A stretch of DNA of 64,000 nucleotides, taken from Dromaius novaehollandiae. Lineage: Eukaryota; Chordata; Aves; Casuariiformes; Dromaiidae. The stretch's first letter is position 1, and each line of letters starts with the position of its first letter. The DNA lies in contig NC_088098.1 in NCBI RefSeq assembly GCF_036370855.1, positions 201,545,336 to 201,609,335 of the forward strand. The letters run 5' to 3'. The notes under the pieces were generated by a model. It was not told the origin of the DNA and did no database searches. It saw only the letters and a list, made by a program, of their open reading frames with translations. The position numbers were made by a program, and so were the translations under genes. Shown one piece after another: positions 1 to 12,310 of the stretch.

Positions 1-830
1 TCTTTTCGTTTATTCTATAATAGTAGTAGTGTGCACAAAGAAGGCAGGAAGAACAATTTCTTTTCAGTAGTTACATACAAAACTCCAGCTTGCATTATTT
101 TAAGCCAAGTTTCTTGTCAGATTGATTCCATCCACTCAGGCTAAATGACTGATGTGATCAGAAAGTCACCAGAGACCTCCTGACTCTCTTTGGATGTTTG
201 TAAGTGCTTCAAAGATGGAAGGGTGAATCACTGCTGAGGGGAGATCTGTTCCTGCCTTCCCTTCCCAGCAAATCACTCCAGCCCATACTAGCCATGTTTG
301 CCCCAAGGAACGTGGAAGAGTGCCACCATATATTTACAGCTCAGTCCTGCCCCAGGTAAAAACTGTAGCAAGATTCCTGTTGAATTCAATGAGAGAAGGT
401 TGAGACCCTTACTGGGCCAAGAAACCCTAACTAAAAGGAAAGTTGATTAGAACATGGCTCCTTAAATTAAGGTCATATTTGCTATTGTAGCTCATATTTT
501 CTCAGGAATCAACCACTTATTTGGGTTGCTATGGTTACTTGTTACTGTTATACAAAGAGAAATCCAATTCAGCCTATCACTGGAATGCTGGATGTGGACA
601 ATTTAAAAGACAAATACTGCAAATGCTACATTAATCATGCCAAAGCTCTTCTGCTTGCCTCAAAACCACAAAAACAAAACTGTTTATTATTGAGGGGTGC
701 CTCTCACTTGGTTTTGTTTCACAGAATAATATATTTTAAGATGAGGATGTTGACTATACTCACCGGGGCAACATTAATTCATACCAGCCTTGTATTTGGC
801 TTAATAAATAAAACAGAAATGTAACTATCA
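1..830 (+). other. Possible 3' UTR end of an upstream gene
   Basis: I see no recognisable coding sequence here. The stretch ends in two overlapping AATAAA signals at 803-812, just after a T/G-rich run, which looks like the end of a + strand transcript. From remembered vertebrate gene order, SLC35F2 should lie on this side of SLN with its 3' end facing it, so this could be its 3' UTR. That is inference only: no protein-coding exon of SLC35F2 is visible, and AATAAA also occurs by chance in AT-rich DNA. Confidence 0.25.
803..812 (+). terminator. Tandem polyadenylation signal (two overlapping AATAAA)
   Basis: Two canonical hexamers overlap at 803-808 and 807-812. This is a stronger signal than a single hexamer, but no transcript is demonstrated. 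It would serve the possible 3' UTR at the left edge. Confidence 0.3.
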
Positions 831-1580
831 GCACGTCTCTGCTGAAGTTCTCTATGAGTATGGTGAGCCAGCAGAGACATATTTTAGCCACCATTTAGTG
901 GCATCTTACCTATTCATTACTTCCATTTACATTTGTAGAGAACGCCTGAGTCTTGCAGAAGCGTTAGGCCTTCCTGCCCTGTTGGGTTTCCCCCAGCCCC
1001 AGCATCTTCTGCACACCCATGGGTTTTGCCTATGGTACCAGAAACTCAAACTATTTTAAAAAACTTCTAAATCACACTTCGCACTGGTGCTATGAAGCAT
1101 TGATAGAGATAAACTTCCTCTTTGTTTAAATTCAGCTGTATTCCTGGTTCTGATACAGATACCCAGCTCAGTGTGGTTCCCTCTCTACCAGTCATGGGCT
1201 GGGCACAGCACTTCTCCCCCCACATCCTATTTGCAGATCACCATGTTGCCTTGTGGTGGTCCCTAGCTAGTAAAAGTCTGCTCTCTATCTAGCTCTGAGC
1301 TTTTAATCACAGAAACAGGACAAGCACTTGTTATCTGGCCTTTTCTTTGTTTTATATTATTATTTTTCCCCCAATGGGTTCTAGGCTGTGGTTTCCAGCA
1401 AGAAGAGTCTGTTCACAGGCTGCTCTGACTAAAGAAGGGCACTGCTTCCTTCCCATGGTCTCAGGGTTAGGGTCTCATCCGCTAGAGAGTGCATGTTGGA
1501 CTCTGTAAACTGTCCACTGCTGGCTAGTTACTTCCTGATGGTCTTTTAGCTTAGGGCAGATGTCCCACCATGGAACTGTG

Positions 1581-1599
1581 TTTTTTTTTTTTTTTTTTT
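1581..1599 (+). repeat. T19 homopolymer
   Basis: Uninterrupted run of 19 T read directly. It may be a simple repeat or the reversed A-tail of an old retroposed copy; no retroelement body was recognised beside it. Confidence 0.9.
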
Positions 1600-4500
1600 C
1601 CCAAATTTACACTACCCGCACTATTCTGTCAGAGTTCTTTGTTTATGTGTGTGAAGTGGTGGGAATGGTAGGAAACTAAAACTAACTCTGACAGGCGGAG
1701 CATCACCCAGAACCTCCTATTTACTTGGACGCCCAAAGGGGTTTAGGGACCTGGTTTGGCCAGGATTTAGCCAGAATTGCAGACTTTCTGCTTTCTTTGA
1801 CTTAGGTGGGGGCTCTCAGAGGAGGCAAGTTTCCCAAGAAAGAGTGGCCAGAACCTCTGCTCCTTTTGGACAGTATAGGCACAATCCCATTCCACTGCAG
1901 CACTCTATCTTCGGTAGTCCCTGTCCTCCAGGATCCCTCCATCTCTCTGCTGAAGCATGCCCTGTCTGGGTCTTTCCAGGCAACTGTGCTGCCAGAAATG
2001 GCTAGCACATCTCTACTACCACCACAGCTTTGTGGGGAGGACACGGGCAGGTGAATGATCTGAGGAGAGATAATGCTGCTTTCTTGAAATGCATCACCGA
2101 CTCCATGGCATCTGTGTTTGTTCAAATATGAAGTAGCTTCTCTCACAGTGGAGGAGAGAGTCCTGCCTCACATACACTGCACTGCATCTGTGGGTATGGG
2201 CATGCATACAGGTGGTTACTGCGGCGTAGCTCGCATGGTGTCGCGTAGCAAGACCAGAAGCTTTCAAAAATGGGTTCATCTGCCCGTAGCCCTATGGACA
2301 GTGTAGGCTGAATGCACCAGAGTATGTTGGCACGACAGCTGGTGGCTACCTAGTAACCAAGCAAACCTTCCATGCAGCAAGCATTTACAGGCTGCCTTAT
2401 AAATGACTCTGGAGATTTAAGAACTCACACGACAGCTGTATGAATTAGAGCTGAAAACTTTTCACATAGCAGTAGTGCTGATGAGTTTGTTCATGGAGAT
2501 AAAAATTGTATTTCTACATAGTGCCAGGACATAGTTTATTAAAGACTCACCTCTTTTCATGTAAGAGAATGAAGTCTGCTCTCAGGCTACAGGCATGCAG
2601 ATGCCTCACTCCAGGGCAAAGGCAGGGGAGAAGCTGCTGGACACCAGTGGCTTCTCATGTTCGAACACCTACTCAGAAATAAGGTCACAGTAACTCACCA
2701 CTTTTTCATAGAGATAAACACCCCTGAATCTGTTTGTACAGCCAGTTACTAGGATGCAGCCAAAAGGCTGTGAGCTGATGGCCTCCCTTGCTTCAGGTTG
2801 CTTTGCATCCTCTCTTGTTGCAGGATGGCTGGAACTGTTGCTGGATACTCAACACACCGATAACTGCAATGGCATCGAGCAGTCTTGATGTAAGAGCACT
2901 GAACAGTTTCATATGAAGCATTGCCTTAATGCTATGCAATAAGCAGACATCAGTAGTAGGGAAAGACCTATTTACTTTATCAGTATAGCAAGCACAGCAA
3001 ACTCTCAAACTAATTTTGAGGAAGCAGCCTGGTATAAAGGTCTAATACAAAGCTCACTGAAAAGAATGGACAGACTTTCATCATCCTCAAAGAGCTTTTG
3101 TTGAAGACAAATTCTAAAAAGATGTTGGCTACCAGACCACTAGCATATTTGTGAAATCACAGGCTGTGTCAGGTTAGCAGAATGGGAAGGGCTGACATTG
3201 AGGGTGTTCTCACAATCCCACCTTCCATTAGCAGCACTGTAAATCTCCCATCCCAAACACTAGAAGCTATCCCACTGGGAAGACCTGCTGGATCTCCAGC
3301 CTGACACTGACCTTACCTGCTTCACAGTCTTTTTCTCTGCCAGGCATGTGAAACTTACCCAGGCATCAGGGTCTGAGGAAAGACAGCTACTCTTCCCTGC
3401 TGCTGCCTCCAACCCTGCTGTACCAGTGTGTCTTCTCCACCACCTGCAAGCAGAGTTCAGTTCAGGAAACAAGATTGTATTTCAAATTTCAATGCCTTTA
3501 CCCTTCACCTCATCTTCTACCACCAATCCTGCTTATGCATTTCTCTGCTAGACTACAGAGTTGATATTCCAGTTTTCTCATTCAACAAATGCTGACTAGA
3601 TTTTTTTTTCCTCTTTTCCCTTAGCACCTTGTATATGTGGATTGAAGTCTGCTGGTTTAAGCACAAAATCCAGGAACAGCATCCAGTGCAATAAGGAACT
3701 GATGTGGCAAAGGCTGATCTGCCTCTGTAGAGGTGACCACCACAGGGACCCACAGTCTTAGGTATCATGCACCCGACTGCCCTGGCTGTCTAAACTGCAG
3801 CTCTGGCCAAAAACGCATTTTAAGCTCTAACAGTGTGGAAGAGTGTAGCCACAGCAATCTACATCTCCATGACCTTGTCCCTGATTTGCTGAAATTAGCA
3901 TTACATAAGGTTAAGCTCAAAAGCCTCACCATGGCTTCAGCCAATACTATCTGGACAAGGGAGTGCAGTCAGAGCATATCACAGAGTGTAGCCCTGAATT
4001 CCCTATCAGCCTTTAGCTATCTTCCAGGAGAAATTCATTAAATTCAAGGTCTGATGTTTAGCATCACAGGGATAAGTTGCCTTTCAATGCTTTTCTTTGA
4101 AGTGCAATGAAAGGCAAACACTGTGTCCTAGACTTCGGTTCTATTCAGAAGAAGCTAGAGCATGTTCAAGCTGAGATGTAAAATACATCCATTGTGACTA
4201 GGCCTAAGCTCTCTACAGCATTGTTACATTATTTCTCCTAATTACATTTAATCCCCTAAATGCTATTCACTGTCTTGATTTTCCTTGAGGTGACTGGGTC
4301 ACTGCTGTTGCAGATGAATCAATGTTTTCTTCACTCTTGACCTGACATTTAAATTAGTTTGAAGACAGCCAACTATAAAAGACTGAAATTGAGGTCTCAG
4401 TGTGCTCTATCCCTGCTGCCCTATCTCACATATGTAGTGTCTTAGAAACAATTTTAAGGTGTCTTCTTTCCCCATAGTGTTAAGGGTTGCATGTAATCTT

Positions 4501-7500
4501 TTCTGGGTCAGAAATACTTAATTGGCGTAACTGCATTAACATGCTGGTTAGTAGTTTGGCTCATAGTACTGCAGCTTTTGTCCAATTGGAAATGGTGGAT
4601 AGAAATAAAAGAGGAATATTTTCTGTCTTGAGGCTTGCTGTGAAAAGAAGTCTAAAACCAAAAAAGCTAAAAATAAAAACAATAAAATAATCCTAATAAA
4701 AATATATTTCAAAAAGTATAAAAATAAGTGAAATTGACAGAGAACAAGGGTCAATAATCTTGCAACAATTATAAATGTCTATGTGACTTGGCTATTGTAC
4801 TTCTCTGAAACGTTTTACCATACTATCCTGGACTTTTCTGGTCAGATTCTTTCTCACTTGGCTATAAAGGTATAAAAGATAAATACCTTCCTGAGCACTA
4901 CTTTGGGTCAAATTAAATTGCCTATTGGTGGAGTGTTTCTCCCCACTGACTGTAGCATGGTGTTTGAAGTTGGAGGAGATTAATGCCACACCTCAGATAC
5001 CAAAAAGTAGTGATGATTCCCTGCCTCTCACCTGTCCCCTGTTGTGTTCCCATGAGGATTGGCCTCGCTAACATTAGCCAGCAAGAAGCAGAGCAAAACA
5101 TGAATGAAAGATTATGAGAGAGAGCACTGTGATCATTAAAATTTGAAAGTCTCATTCACCGATATTTTCAGTGATCTCTAGAGGGAGAGGATTGGTAAGC
5201 AGCAAACATCAACAGTATGGGGCAAGATGTTCTACTTCTGGTGTCCACACCCAAAATGTAAATCCTTAAGATCCTCACTCCACCGATATCTCAACCTGGA
5301 GATACTTATTATCCAAAGATGCTTAAATTTCTCAGTCCTGAAGTTCCCAGTCAGCTCTACCTTGTGCCTGTGCTGCTATGCCATCCTTTGCCCATCTGGC
5401 CAGTGGGACTCGCTCTGCTGAGGACAGAACTGAAAACAGATCTTTGCCTCCCATGTGTGCCTATCGCTGCTGACCTGTTCAGTAAATGGGGGTATAATTT
5501 GCTGCGGTTTGAAAAAACCATGGCTGTGATATCTGAGGATTTGTTCAAAGCTTCTGTAATTGGTACCTGCTTTTCTAACCAAGTAGCCTCATTGTCTGAT
5601 GATTTCTGCTTTGCCTCTGCTGGTCTGATGCCTTTGCCCACTTTGGGATCTGTTTTATGCTTCAGGAAGCCCCAAAGGAGACACTGATGCTAAAATAAAA
5701 ATCGTACAGACAGGAAAATGTCTGTCAAGCTCTCCTGATCTGCTGTGTTGGTAACTTCATATAGAAACAATGCATGACATCTCTGGACTGGGACCCAGTG
5801 CACCATGCTTTGGAGGATGAAAAGCCCTACTTCTGGCATCGAGGAAGGAAACCAACAGAGCATTTAGCGTTTAAAATAAAAGTTTAAAAGACTTAACACA
5901 AAGACTAAAAACACCTGCATCTAATTACACTGAGCTATCTCTCTGCATCCCCAATAAAGGTACCAGGTTCCCAGACAATGATAACATTTAAGACTTCTCC
6001 AGCCTGCAGTATTTTCTATTGGCCAACCTAAGCAGCTGCCTCCTCAGACCATGGCTGTTATGGATCCCATTCCTGAGTAACTCAGGTAGGTTCATCTGTC
6101 TAAGCATAGACCTCTGCCATCTAGCCAGGTCCATCCCTCTTTGGCACCCCAACCTCCCTTCAGAGTTGGTCAGTGGAATCTGTGGAGTTCAGTTTATCTA
6201 AAATAGGTAGATGACATGTACATTTGAAGGGCCTGTTTTTGCTTCACGAAGTCTTTTAAGGGAGCCTGTGCTCACTGTTTCTGAGGGTGGCTCTGTGCCG
6301 TAGACCGTGTAGCTACTTCATGGAGATGTGGGTCTTACACCTTGCTATGCACTGTGATAGGACCCTGCTGTTGATGTCATGAGTTCGATTGGGAGCCTGA
6401 AAATGAGATGATGCAATGTTCAGGCTCCTTCATACATCTGCTCCCAATAGCTTTTCACTGAGTGGTAGTGTCAGTACCTGCTGAGCAGTCTTAACTGATG
6501 GTTGTTTTCGCTTCCCATAGTAAGACATCATAGTTACATATGAAATACATACCGCAATTACAAGTACAGTACATTGCTGCAAGCTTGGTTGTTTCCTACA
6601 GAATAAGATATCAGTGTTTTAAGTGGGTCTTCTGAGAACATTCATCATTACACTAGAGAGTAGGTGGCAGTTTAAAAATGACCCAATTATTAATGGATTT
6701 AAAAGAAAATTTACTGCACTTAGTGAGAAAGGTAATGAAAGCAAGAATGAACACAATTTACTCTGATTATGCAAGAACGATTGAAAGATTGTGTGCTACT
6801 TGATTAGTAGGCTAGGAAGAACTTGAGTAGTCACAGCAACTTTAAATATAGACTAGAGCCTTAAGTTTGAGTATGTGAAGCATGAAGAGAGAGCTTTGGC
6901 ATGGGGCATGTGAAAACTGAGAACATCCAGAACTGTCAAAAAAGTAAGAAAAATGAAAGTGCCAACAAGAAAAGTATTGACCATAGTATCTAAGCCTCTC
7001 AGCTAGCATTTAAAGTAAAACTGTTCAGTTTATCATCCTCTTTCTCTTCTTCCTGCTTTGCTAACCAGCATTAAATCACTTGATTAAATGAACTGTCCTT
7101 TTAAAGATCTTGCGTTTACGGTGTTTGGGCTCTCTGTTCATAAACAGCCTGGATACAGTTTGTTGGGATGGTCCAGAAGTTGCAGTCTCTGGCAATTGCA
7201 GACTCTAATCTGTAGAAGTCAAATGTTCCAAACATGGATTGGCTTTCCAGGCAAAGTCTAGGCACTTTCCACAGCTCAGACATGTTTACTGGTAGCTCCT
7301 GTTTAGTGTAGTGTCTTTTTTTCCAAGACTTTATGTATATATATAGGAACATCTTGTCAGGTGGCATCACAAGTAAATGTAACATAGTAGTTTGGCTCTT
7401 CTAAAGTTACTGTGGACTAGCTCTGCCAATCAGAAAGTGTTTCTAAGCTAGTTGGGTCTCAGTTCTAGCAAAAGAACGGCCTTCAGATTCCTAGGTTGAG

Positions 7501-8215
7501 GAAAGTTAAGTTCTCTGCTATGTAGAATATTTGAATTTGCTATTTCATTTTTTCAATGCTAAAAATATGCAGGATGCTGTCTAGAGAAGCCCAGCTATGG
7601 GAAGATCCCCTGCTGTAGAGCTGTTCACAGTATGAGCTATTGCAGCTGCAGAAATACACCTTTATATTTAATTTGAAGAGGCAGCCTGACAGTATGAGCA
7701 ATGCGGAAGCCATAAGGCCAACCTTGTCTGTAGTCTCAACCTACTTCTCCCAGTCGGCTGGATCCCAGAAGTCTGAGGATATGCAGGGAAGGATCATGTT
7801 ATATTTGCTCTGTTTCTATATGTTTTTTCCAAATTTCCCTACCAGCCTCTGTACTGGGTGAGGTGAACCTTTGATCTAGTCCACTTATGATCCTACATAC
7901 CCTCCTGTGGTCTTCTGTAAGATCCTCAGTACAAATAATTGTGGAAGGGTCTGAGCCCGTAGAGGCAAAGGAAGAGACACAGGAGTTAGGGTGTTTATTA
8001 CATGTGTTGGTTAATGACATTTACAGTGCTATTTCAGGAGCACTTTGAAGAAGGGAAGTTTTCTAGCTGTCATGGGTGAGGTCCAGAAAGGCGGAGGTGT
8101 GCTGGAAGAGCACAGGAAGGGCTCCCCGTCCATGTGGAAGCACAAACGCCTGCCTGGTGGCCAAAGCTGAGGTGTTCCAGCTAAAGAAAGACATTTCTGT
8201 TTGCCTGCCAGTCTG

Positions 8216-8266
8216 ATTTCTTTCTTTCTTTCTTTCTTTCTTTTTTTTTTTTTTTTTTTTTTTTTT
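8216..8266 (+). repeat. TTTC microsatellite followed by a T26 run
   Basis: About six TTTC units run into 26 T (8241-8266). On the - strand this reads as GAAA units and poly-A. The low-complexity lysine-rich open frames over it are artefacts of the repeat. Confidence 0.95.
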
Positions 8267-11200
8267 GAGTTTTCTGTTGGCAGAAAGTAAAATAAGCCCC
8301 AAGGTCTCCAGGCTTCATAGCCTCATAGCCCAAGAGAAACATTTGGGCACTGATGTGCAACATTTAATAGTTAGGATTAATGGCACTCGAATGTTTTACC
8401 TTTATCTTGGTGGTTATGTATGTGATTCAAGGTGAAGTGAAATAGCCATTGCCTGAAAAATCAAGAGATTTCAGCTTCAGGGCATGTGACAGGGAAGAGC
8501 ATAGGGCAAGTTCCTGTCAGATACACACCCAGCTTCCCTCAGGATGACAGCAAGTGTTTTCAATCTGGTTTTCCCAAATCCCCAGTAAATGTTGTAACCA
8601 CTGGGACATCCACTAAAAGAGGACCTTGGGTCTGCCAATGTTCTCCATATGAGGACGGGCTGTGGTGCCTCAGCCTTGCAAAGTGTGTATGGCTGCAGGA
8701 CCCTGCAAGCTGCTTAGGCATCTAACTCCCTGAATGAGGTGGAGGTCAAGCCTTTGCTCTTTCCTCTATATTTTTCAGTAGAGGACTCCTAATCAGCTTG
8801 TTGGCTTTTGTGAACTTGCTGCTTGGGCATCTAAGAGTGCAGCTGCAAGGCAGTTAAGCCAATGAAAGTGAAGATTTCTGATCCCCCTCCTACCTCTAGT
8901 GACTATGTGGGGAGGCTATTTATGGAGATCATCCAGCAAAACCCAGGCAACCCTTCCCTCCACCCCCTCGGTAACCCACACAGCTGCTCGTTTTGTTTTT
9001 CGTCGGGCTGGTTTCCAGCCAGCCAGGCTCCCTTACCAGAGACATGGCACAGTTACGTGGGTCTCTGTGCTGGTGCAAAGGGAAGGCTGAAACTGCGGAC
9101 CTCATGGAGGTGGACTTCTGCGGCGAGCTTGGATATTGTGAACTACACTACGTCACAGCATGCCGGGATGTGAATATACAAAAGGCATCAGAATCAGTAA
9201 ATAATTTGCATACTATTTATCATGTGGTGTTTGGCCGTGAGAATAAGGGCCAGTTCTGTGGAGAGCATTACACACTCAAACCTCATCAAGACCCTCATGC
9301 TCATGCACTGTGCTCCAGAAGTGCTCTAACTTCAGTGGAAATACTCAGGTATGAGCCCCCATCGAAGAGGACGGCCTGCAAGCTGTGCTTCCACAGCACA
9401 GGGCTGGCAGCATCTGGTCCCGGTTCAGTTTAGTCTGCTCTGCTGACATCCTCTTTCAGATGTATTTATTTAAAGGAAAAAAATAGGAAATTCCTTTTGT
9501 TCGTGTGTATAATGAGTTTTAGCAGTGCCTTGGGCAAAGATAAGATTATGTGGGGATTATAGTTATCTGGGCCTCAGAGCAGTGTGCTTTCTGGGAATAA
9601 ATGCTGCAGGGTGGCAGAAATATTTCTCTACTCAGGCATTTGGAGCAGTAATATCAGAGACATTGAATATCAATGAAGAAAGAGAGTGGAGGTGAGTCAG
9701 TGGCTCTTTAATACAACGGACTGTGGTTTCCAAAACCCCTGGCCCCAAACTTTTCTATCTCGCAGATGTTCCTGTATTGCGTTAGTCTGTGTACAAATGC
9801 AAAAAATATTTTGCTCCTGTTCATCTTCTTTGAAATGTATATGGACACGAGAAGCTGTGGAGACTGCAACAAGTATGTAGGACAGCAACAGCTGTGCTCT
9901 TCTTGCAGCGCTAACTCTGCAGTCAGGGCTTCAGCCATGGGAACCGATCTCCAGGGATCCTGAAATCTGCACACGCACTGCTTCACGTGGCTCTTCTTCC
10001 CTGTTCTTCTGTTTTTCCTTTCCTTTTCTTTTCTTTTGCCCACATTAAGGAAAATAAATTAGGGCATGAAGACACAAACTGTCCAAAAGAAATTCACTGT
10101 AAAACCACAGTGACTCCCAAGGCTTGTACGTAACTCTGTCCTTAGCAGTGCACACCGTAAGAAGAAACAAAATTACGGTAAGTAAATAAGCCCTTAGACC
10201 CCCACGCATAAACAGCCTTAGCTGAATCCTGCAGCCCAGATTAGGCCTTTAAAAATATTTGGGGTGTGATGTCAGCATCTTGGGTGCCAATACACTTGCT
10301 GCTCTCCTCCCTCAGACTACTTTAGCTCCCCCTCAGGGACGGGGCATCCAGACCGTGTGGGACAGAGCGAGAGGCTGAGAAGGAAATAATATCTGCAGTA
10401 CCCCAAAGTCCTGGAGGCAGGACCACCGTGCTCTGTTTACCTTCGTAAGGTAAAAAACTTGTTTTACTTATTAGGTCAGATTTTCTCTTGCCCATGGAAG
10501 TAGGAGGCTGACAAAACAGCATGGGAATGCAGGAATTTTGTTAACTGTAAGTACCAGCCTTTTAATATTAAATCTGCAGACTAAAGCAGTTTCTATTTAA
10601 ACCCTCTGTCTTCAGTCTGGTACAGTCCCAAGGCTTCTCTTGTTTTCACCATAGATAGTATAGACTAATCTAAAGTCTCCTTTAAGACTGAGTTTGTGTG
10701 GCTGCTATTCTTTGTTTGCCTAGAGCTTATTCTTCATTTGTTTAAAGGTTTTTATTTTACTTACACAGTGTTCAGATGGGATTAGTGGTATGCTATTCAT
10801 GATAAAGTATTCTTTGCATGAATTCCAAGAACATACAAAAATCTAAACTTGTGATAAAGTAAATAAACAATAACAATAGCCAACAGAAAACTTTTTGAAT
10901 TTAACTTGAACGGGATTTCTGAAGTAATGGAACTATAGCAGCTTGAAAGTGCAAGAAAGTCAGAAGGTGTTTGAGAAAAGTTTATTTCATCTGCAGGATT
11001 AACTCACAAAATTTATGAAGCTTTTCAGAAATGAATATGTTTCACCTTAAGGTCTCCTTGTACTTTTAGCAGTAACATGAATTCACTGTTTTCTCTCCTA
11101 AGCTTTGCAAGACAGGCTGAAATTTGAATTCTTTTAAGCTGTAGTATTTCAGTACAAAATTTTATAAATAGTAAAAATTATTTAAGAAAAGGTGGAAAAG

Positions 11201-11753
11201 TGAGTGAGATAAAAATTGTAGAAATCAGTTCTTCTTTATAAGAGAACAGTTTCCACTTACTTTATTTAAAAAATGAGAATACACAAACAAATACAGGAAT
11301 TTTAGGAACTCTGAACAGCAATATATTTGTGATGTAAATCAGTTCAAAGTAATAATGGGGTTTGGGCATGCTTTATTTTAAAAAGCTTGTGCAAAGCAGA
11401 GTTAATTTCCAAGGATTGCTCACTCTGGGAGATGTATTTTGGGGCGACACTGAGAACACTTCTTGTCAGGGGGTGGAAATCAAAGAAGGTGATAAGCTGC
11501 TGGAGGTAGCTTTTGCTTTTACTGTCCACAGTGCCTACTAAGTTCTAGCCATAGAAATAACATTTATTTATACCCGTATAAATAGCTCTGCTGAACTTCC
11601 CTCCTTCATTTATCTGTTGTTCACATATTTTTCTTTTTCCTTAAAAGAGCCTGTGACCTGAAGGCTGAGCTCAAGGACACTCCCAGAAAAGCCACTGAAG
11701 CTTTCCCTTTGCTTTACCCCTTGACCTCTGCTCTGCCCTGATAATTCCCCAAA

Positions 11754-11849
11754 ATGGAGCGATCCACACAAGAACTCTTCCTGAATTTCATGATTGTCCT
11801 GATTACTGTATTGCTCATGTGGCTTCTTGTGAAGTCTTATCAGGAGTAA
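11754..11849 (+). CDS. SLN: Sarcolipin, SERCA-regulating micropeptide
   Basis: A complete 31-codon frame with ATG in a good Kozak context (A at -3, G at +4) and a TAA stop. Sarcolipin is a single-pass sarcoplasmic-reticulum peptide that binds the calcium pump SERCA in muscle and uncouples ATP hydrolysis from calcium uptake, contributing to heat production. Seen in the sequence: a short cytosolic N-terminus with Thr at residue 5 (the known phosphorylation position), the block ELFLNF, a hydrophobic helix over about residues 8-26 with the MWLLV motif, and a short tail ending KSYQE. The length of 31 is exactly that of the family. The mammalian tail is RSYQY, so here the final aromatic residue is replaced by Glu and Arg by Lys. 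The frame is too short for ordinary ORF finding but is unmistakable, and ELMOD1 as the next gene supports it. Phospholamban is excluded by length and lack of its cytosolic domain. Confidence 0.96.
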   Translation: MERSTQELFLNFMIVLITVLLMWLLVKSYQE

Positions 11850-12289
11850 AAGACAATCAGAAACTCTCCGAGCTGATTTAAGTATGTCTCTGCAGACATA
11901 AGTAACATCCATAGCGCACCTCTGATTAGCTTTCAGTCAATTGAGGAGGATATGAATTTTTTTACTCTTGCATTTCTGTTGCCTGGGCTAATGTTTGTCA
12001 TGGGTCTATGATGGTGTAATTATTTTATTCTGCAGTGATCCAGCTGTAAAATGTAAAATGCGAGATCCTTAGACACTGCTACATGTGGCTGTCTTCTCCA
12101 ACAGTTATTGGGAATGTTGTAACCCCTTTGCCCACAATGCCTTCTTGTTTGACATCGGCATTAGGTTTTCTAGGGTATAAAACTGTAATATGCAATGTAT
12201 CTGTCTTTATTAATCAGCATAAAAGGCACAAACTTGCTTAGCAGAAAGAAATGTGAAACTTTTACTTTCACTTGCTCTTGTTTCACTTA

Positions 12290-12295
12290 AATAAA
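12290..12295 (+). terminator. SLN: SLN polyadenylation signal AATAAA
   Basis: Canonical hexamer about 440 nt after the SLN stop codon, followed within 40 nt by T/G-rich sequence that would suit the cleavage machinery. Confidence 0.6.
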
Positions 12296-12310
12296 GAAGA
12301 ACATGTGAAA

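Larger units (their letters stand above)
831..11647. other. Non-coding stretch left of SLN exon 2
   Basis: No exon with a recognisable protein was found on either strand. Reading frames are short (146 codons or fewer) and resemble nothing I know. The stretch holds a T19 run at 1581-1599 and a TTTC/T microsatellite at 8216-8266. The right part must contain the SLN promoter and non-coding first exon if the gene has its usual two-exon layout, but I could not fix that exon. Candidate donor sites include a GTAAGT at 10178-10183. Confidence 0.6.
11648..12310 (+). other. SLN: SLN last exon (5' UTR part, CDS and 3' UTR)
   Basis: A pyrimidine tract ending in AAAAG at 11647 is the likely acceptor. About 106 nt of 5' UTR follow, then the whole reading frame (11754-11849) and about 460 nt of 3' UTR ending just after AATAAA at 12290-12295, with T/G-rich sequence downstream. 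SLN usually has one non-coding exon and one exon with the full CDS, and this matches the second. The acceptor and the cleavage position are estimates. Confidence 0.65.

Noticed and set aside
8063..8363. Lysine-rich open frames on the - strand
   Set aside because: They are translations of the TTTC/T microsatellite at 8216-8266.
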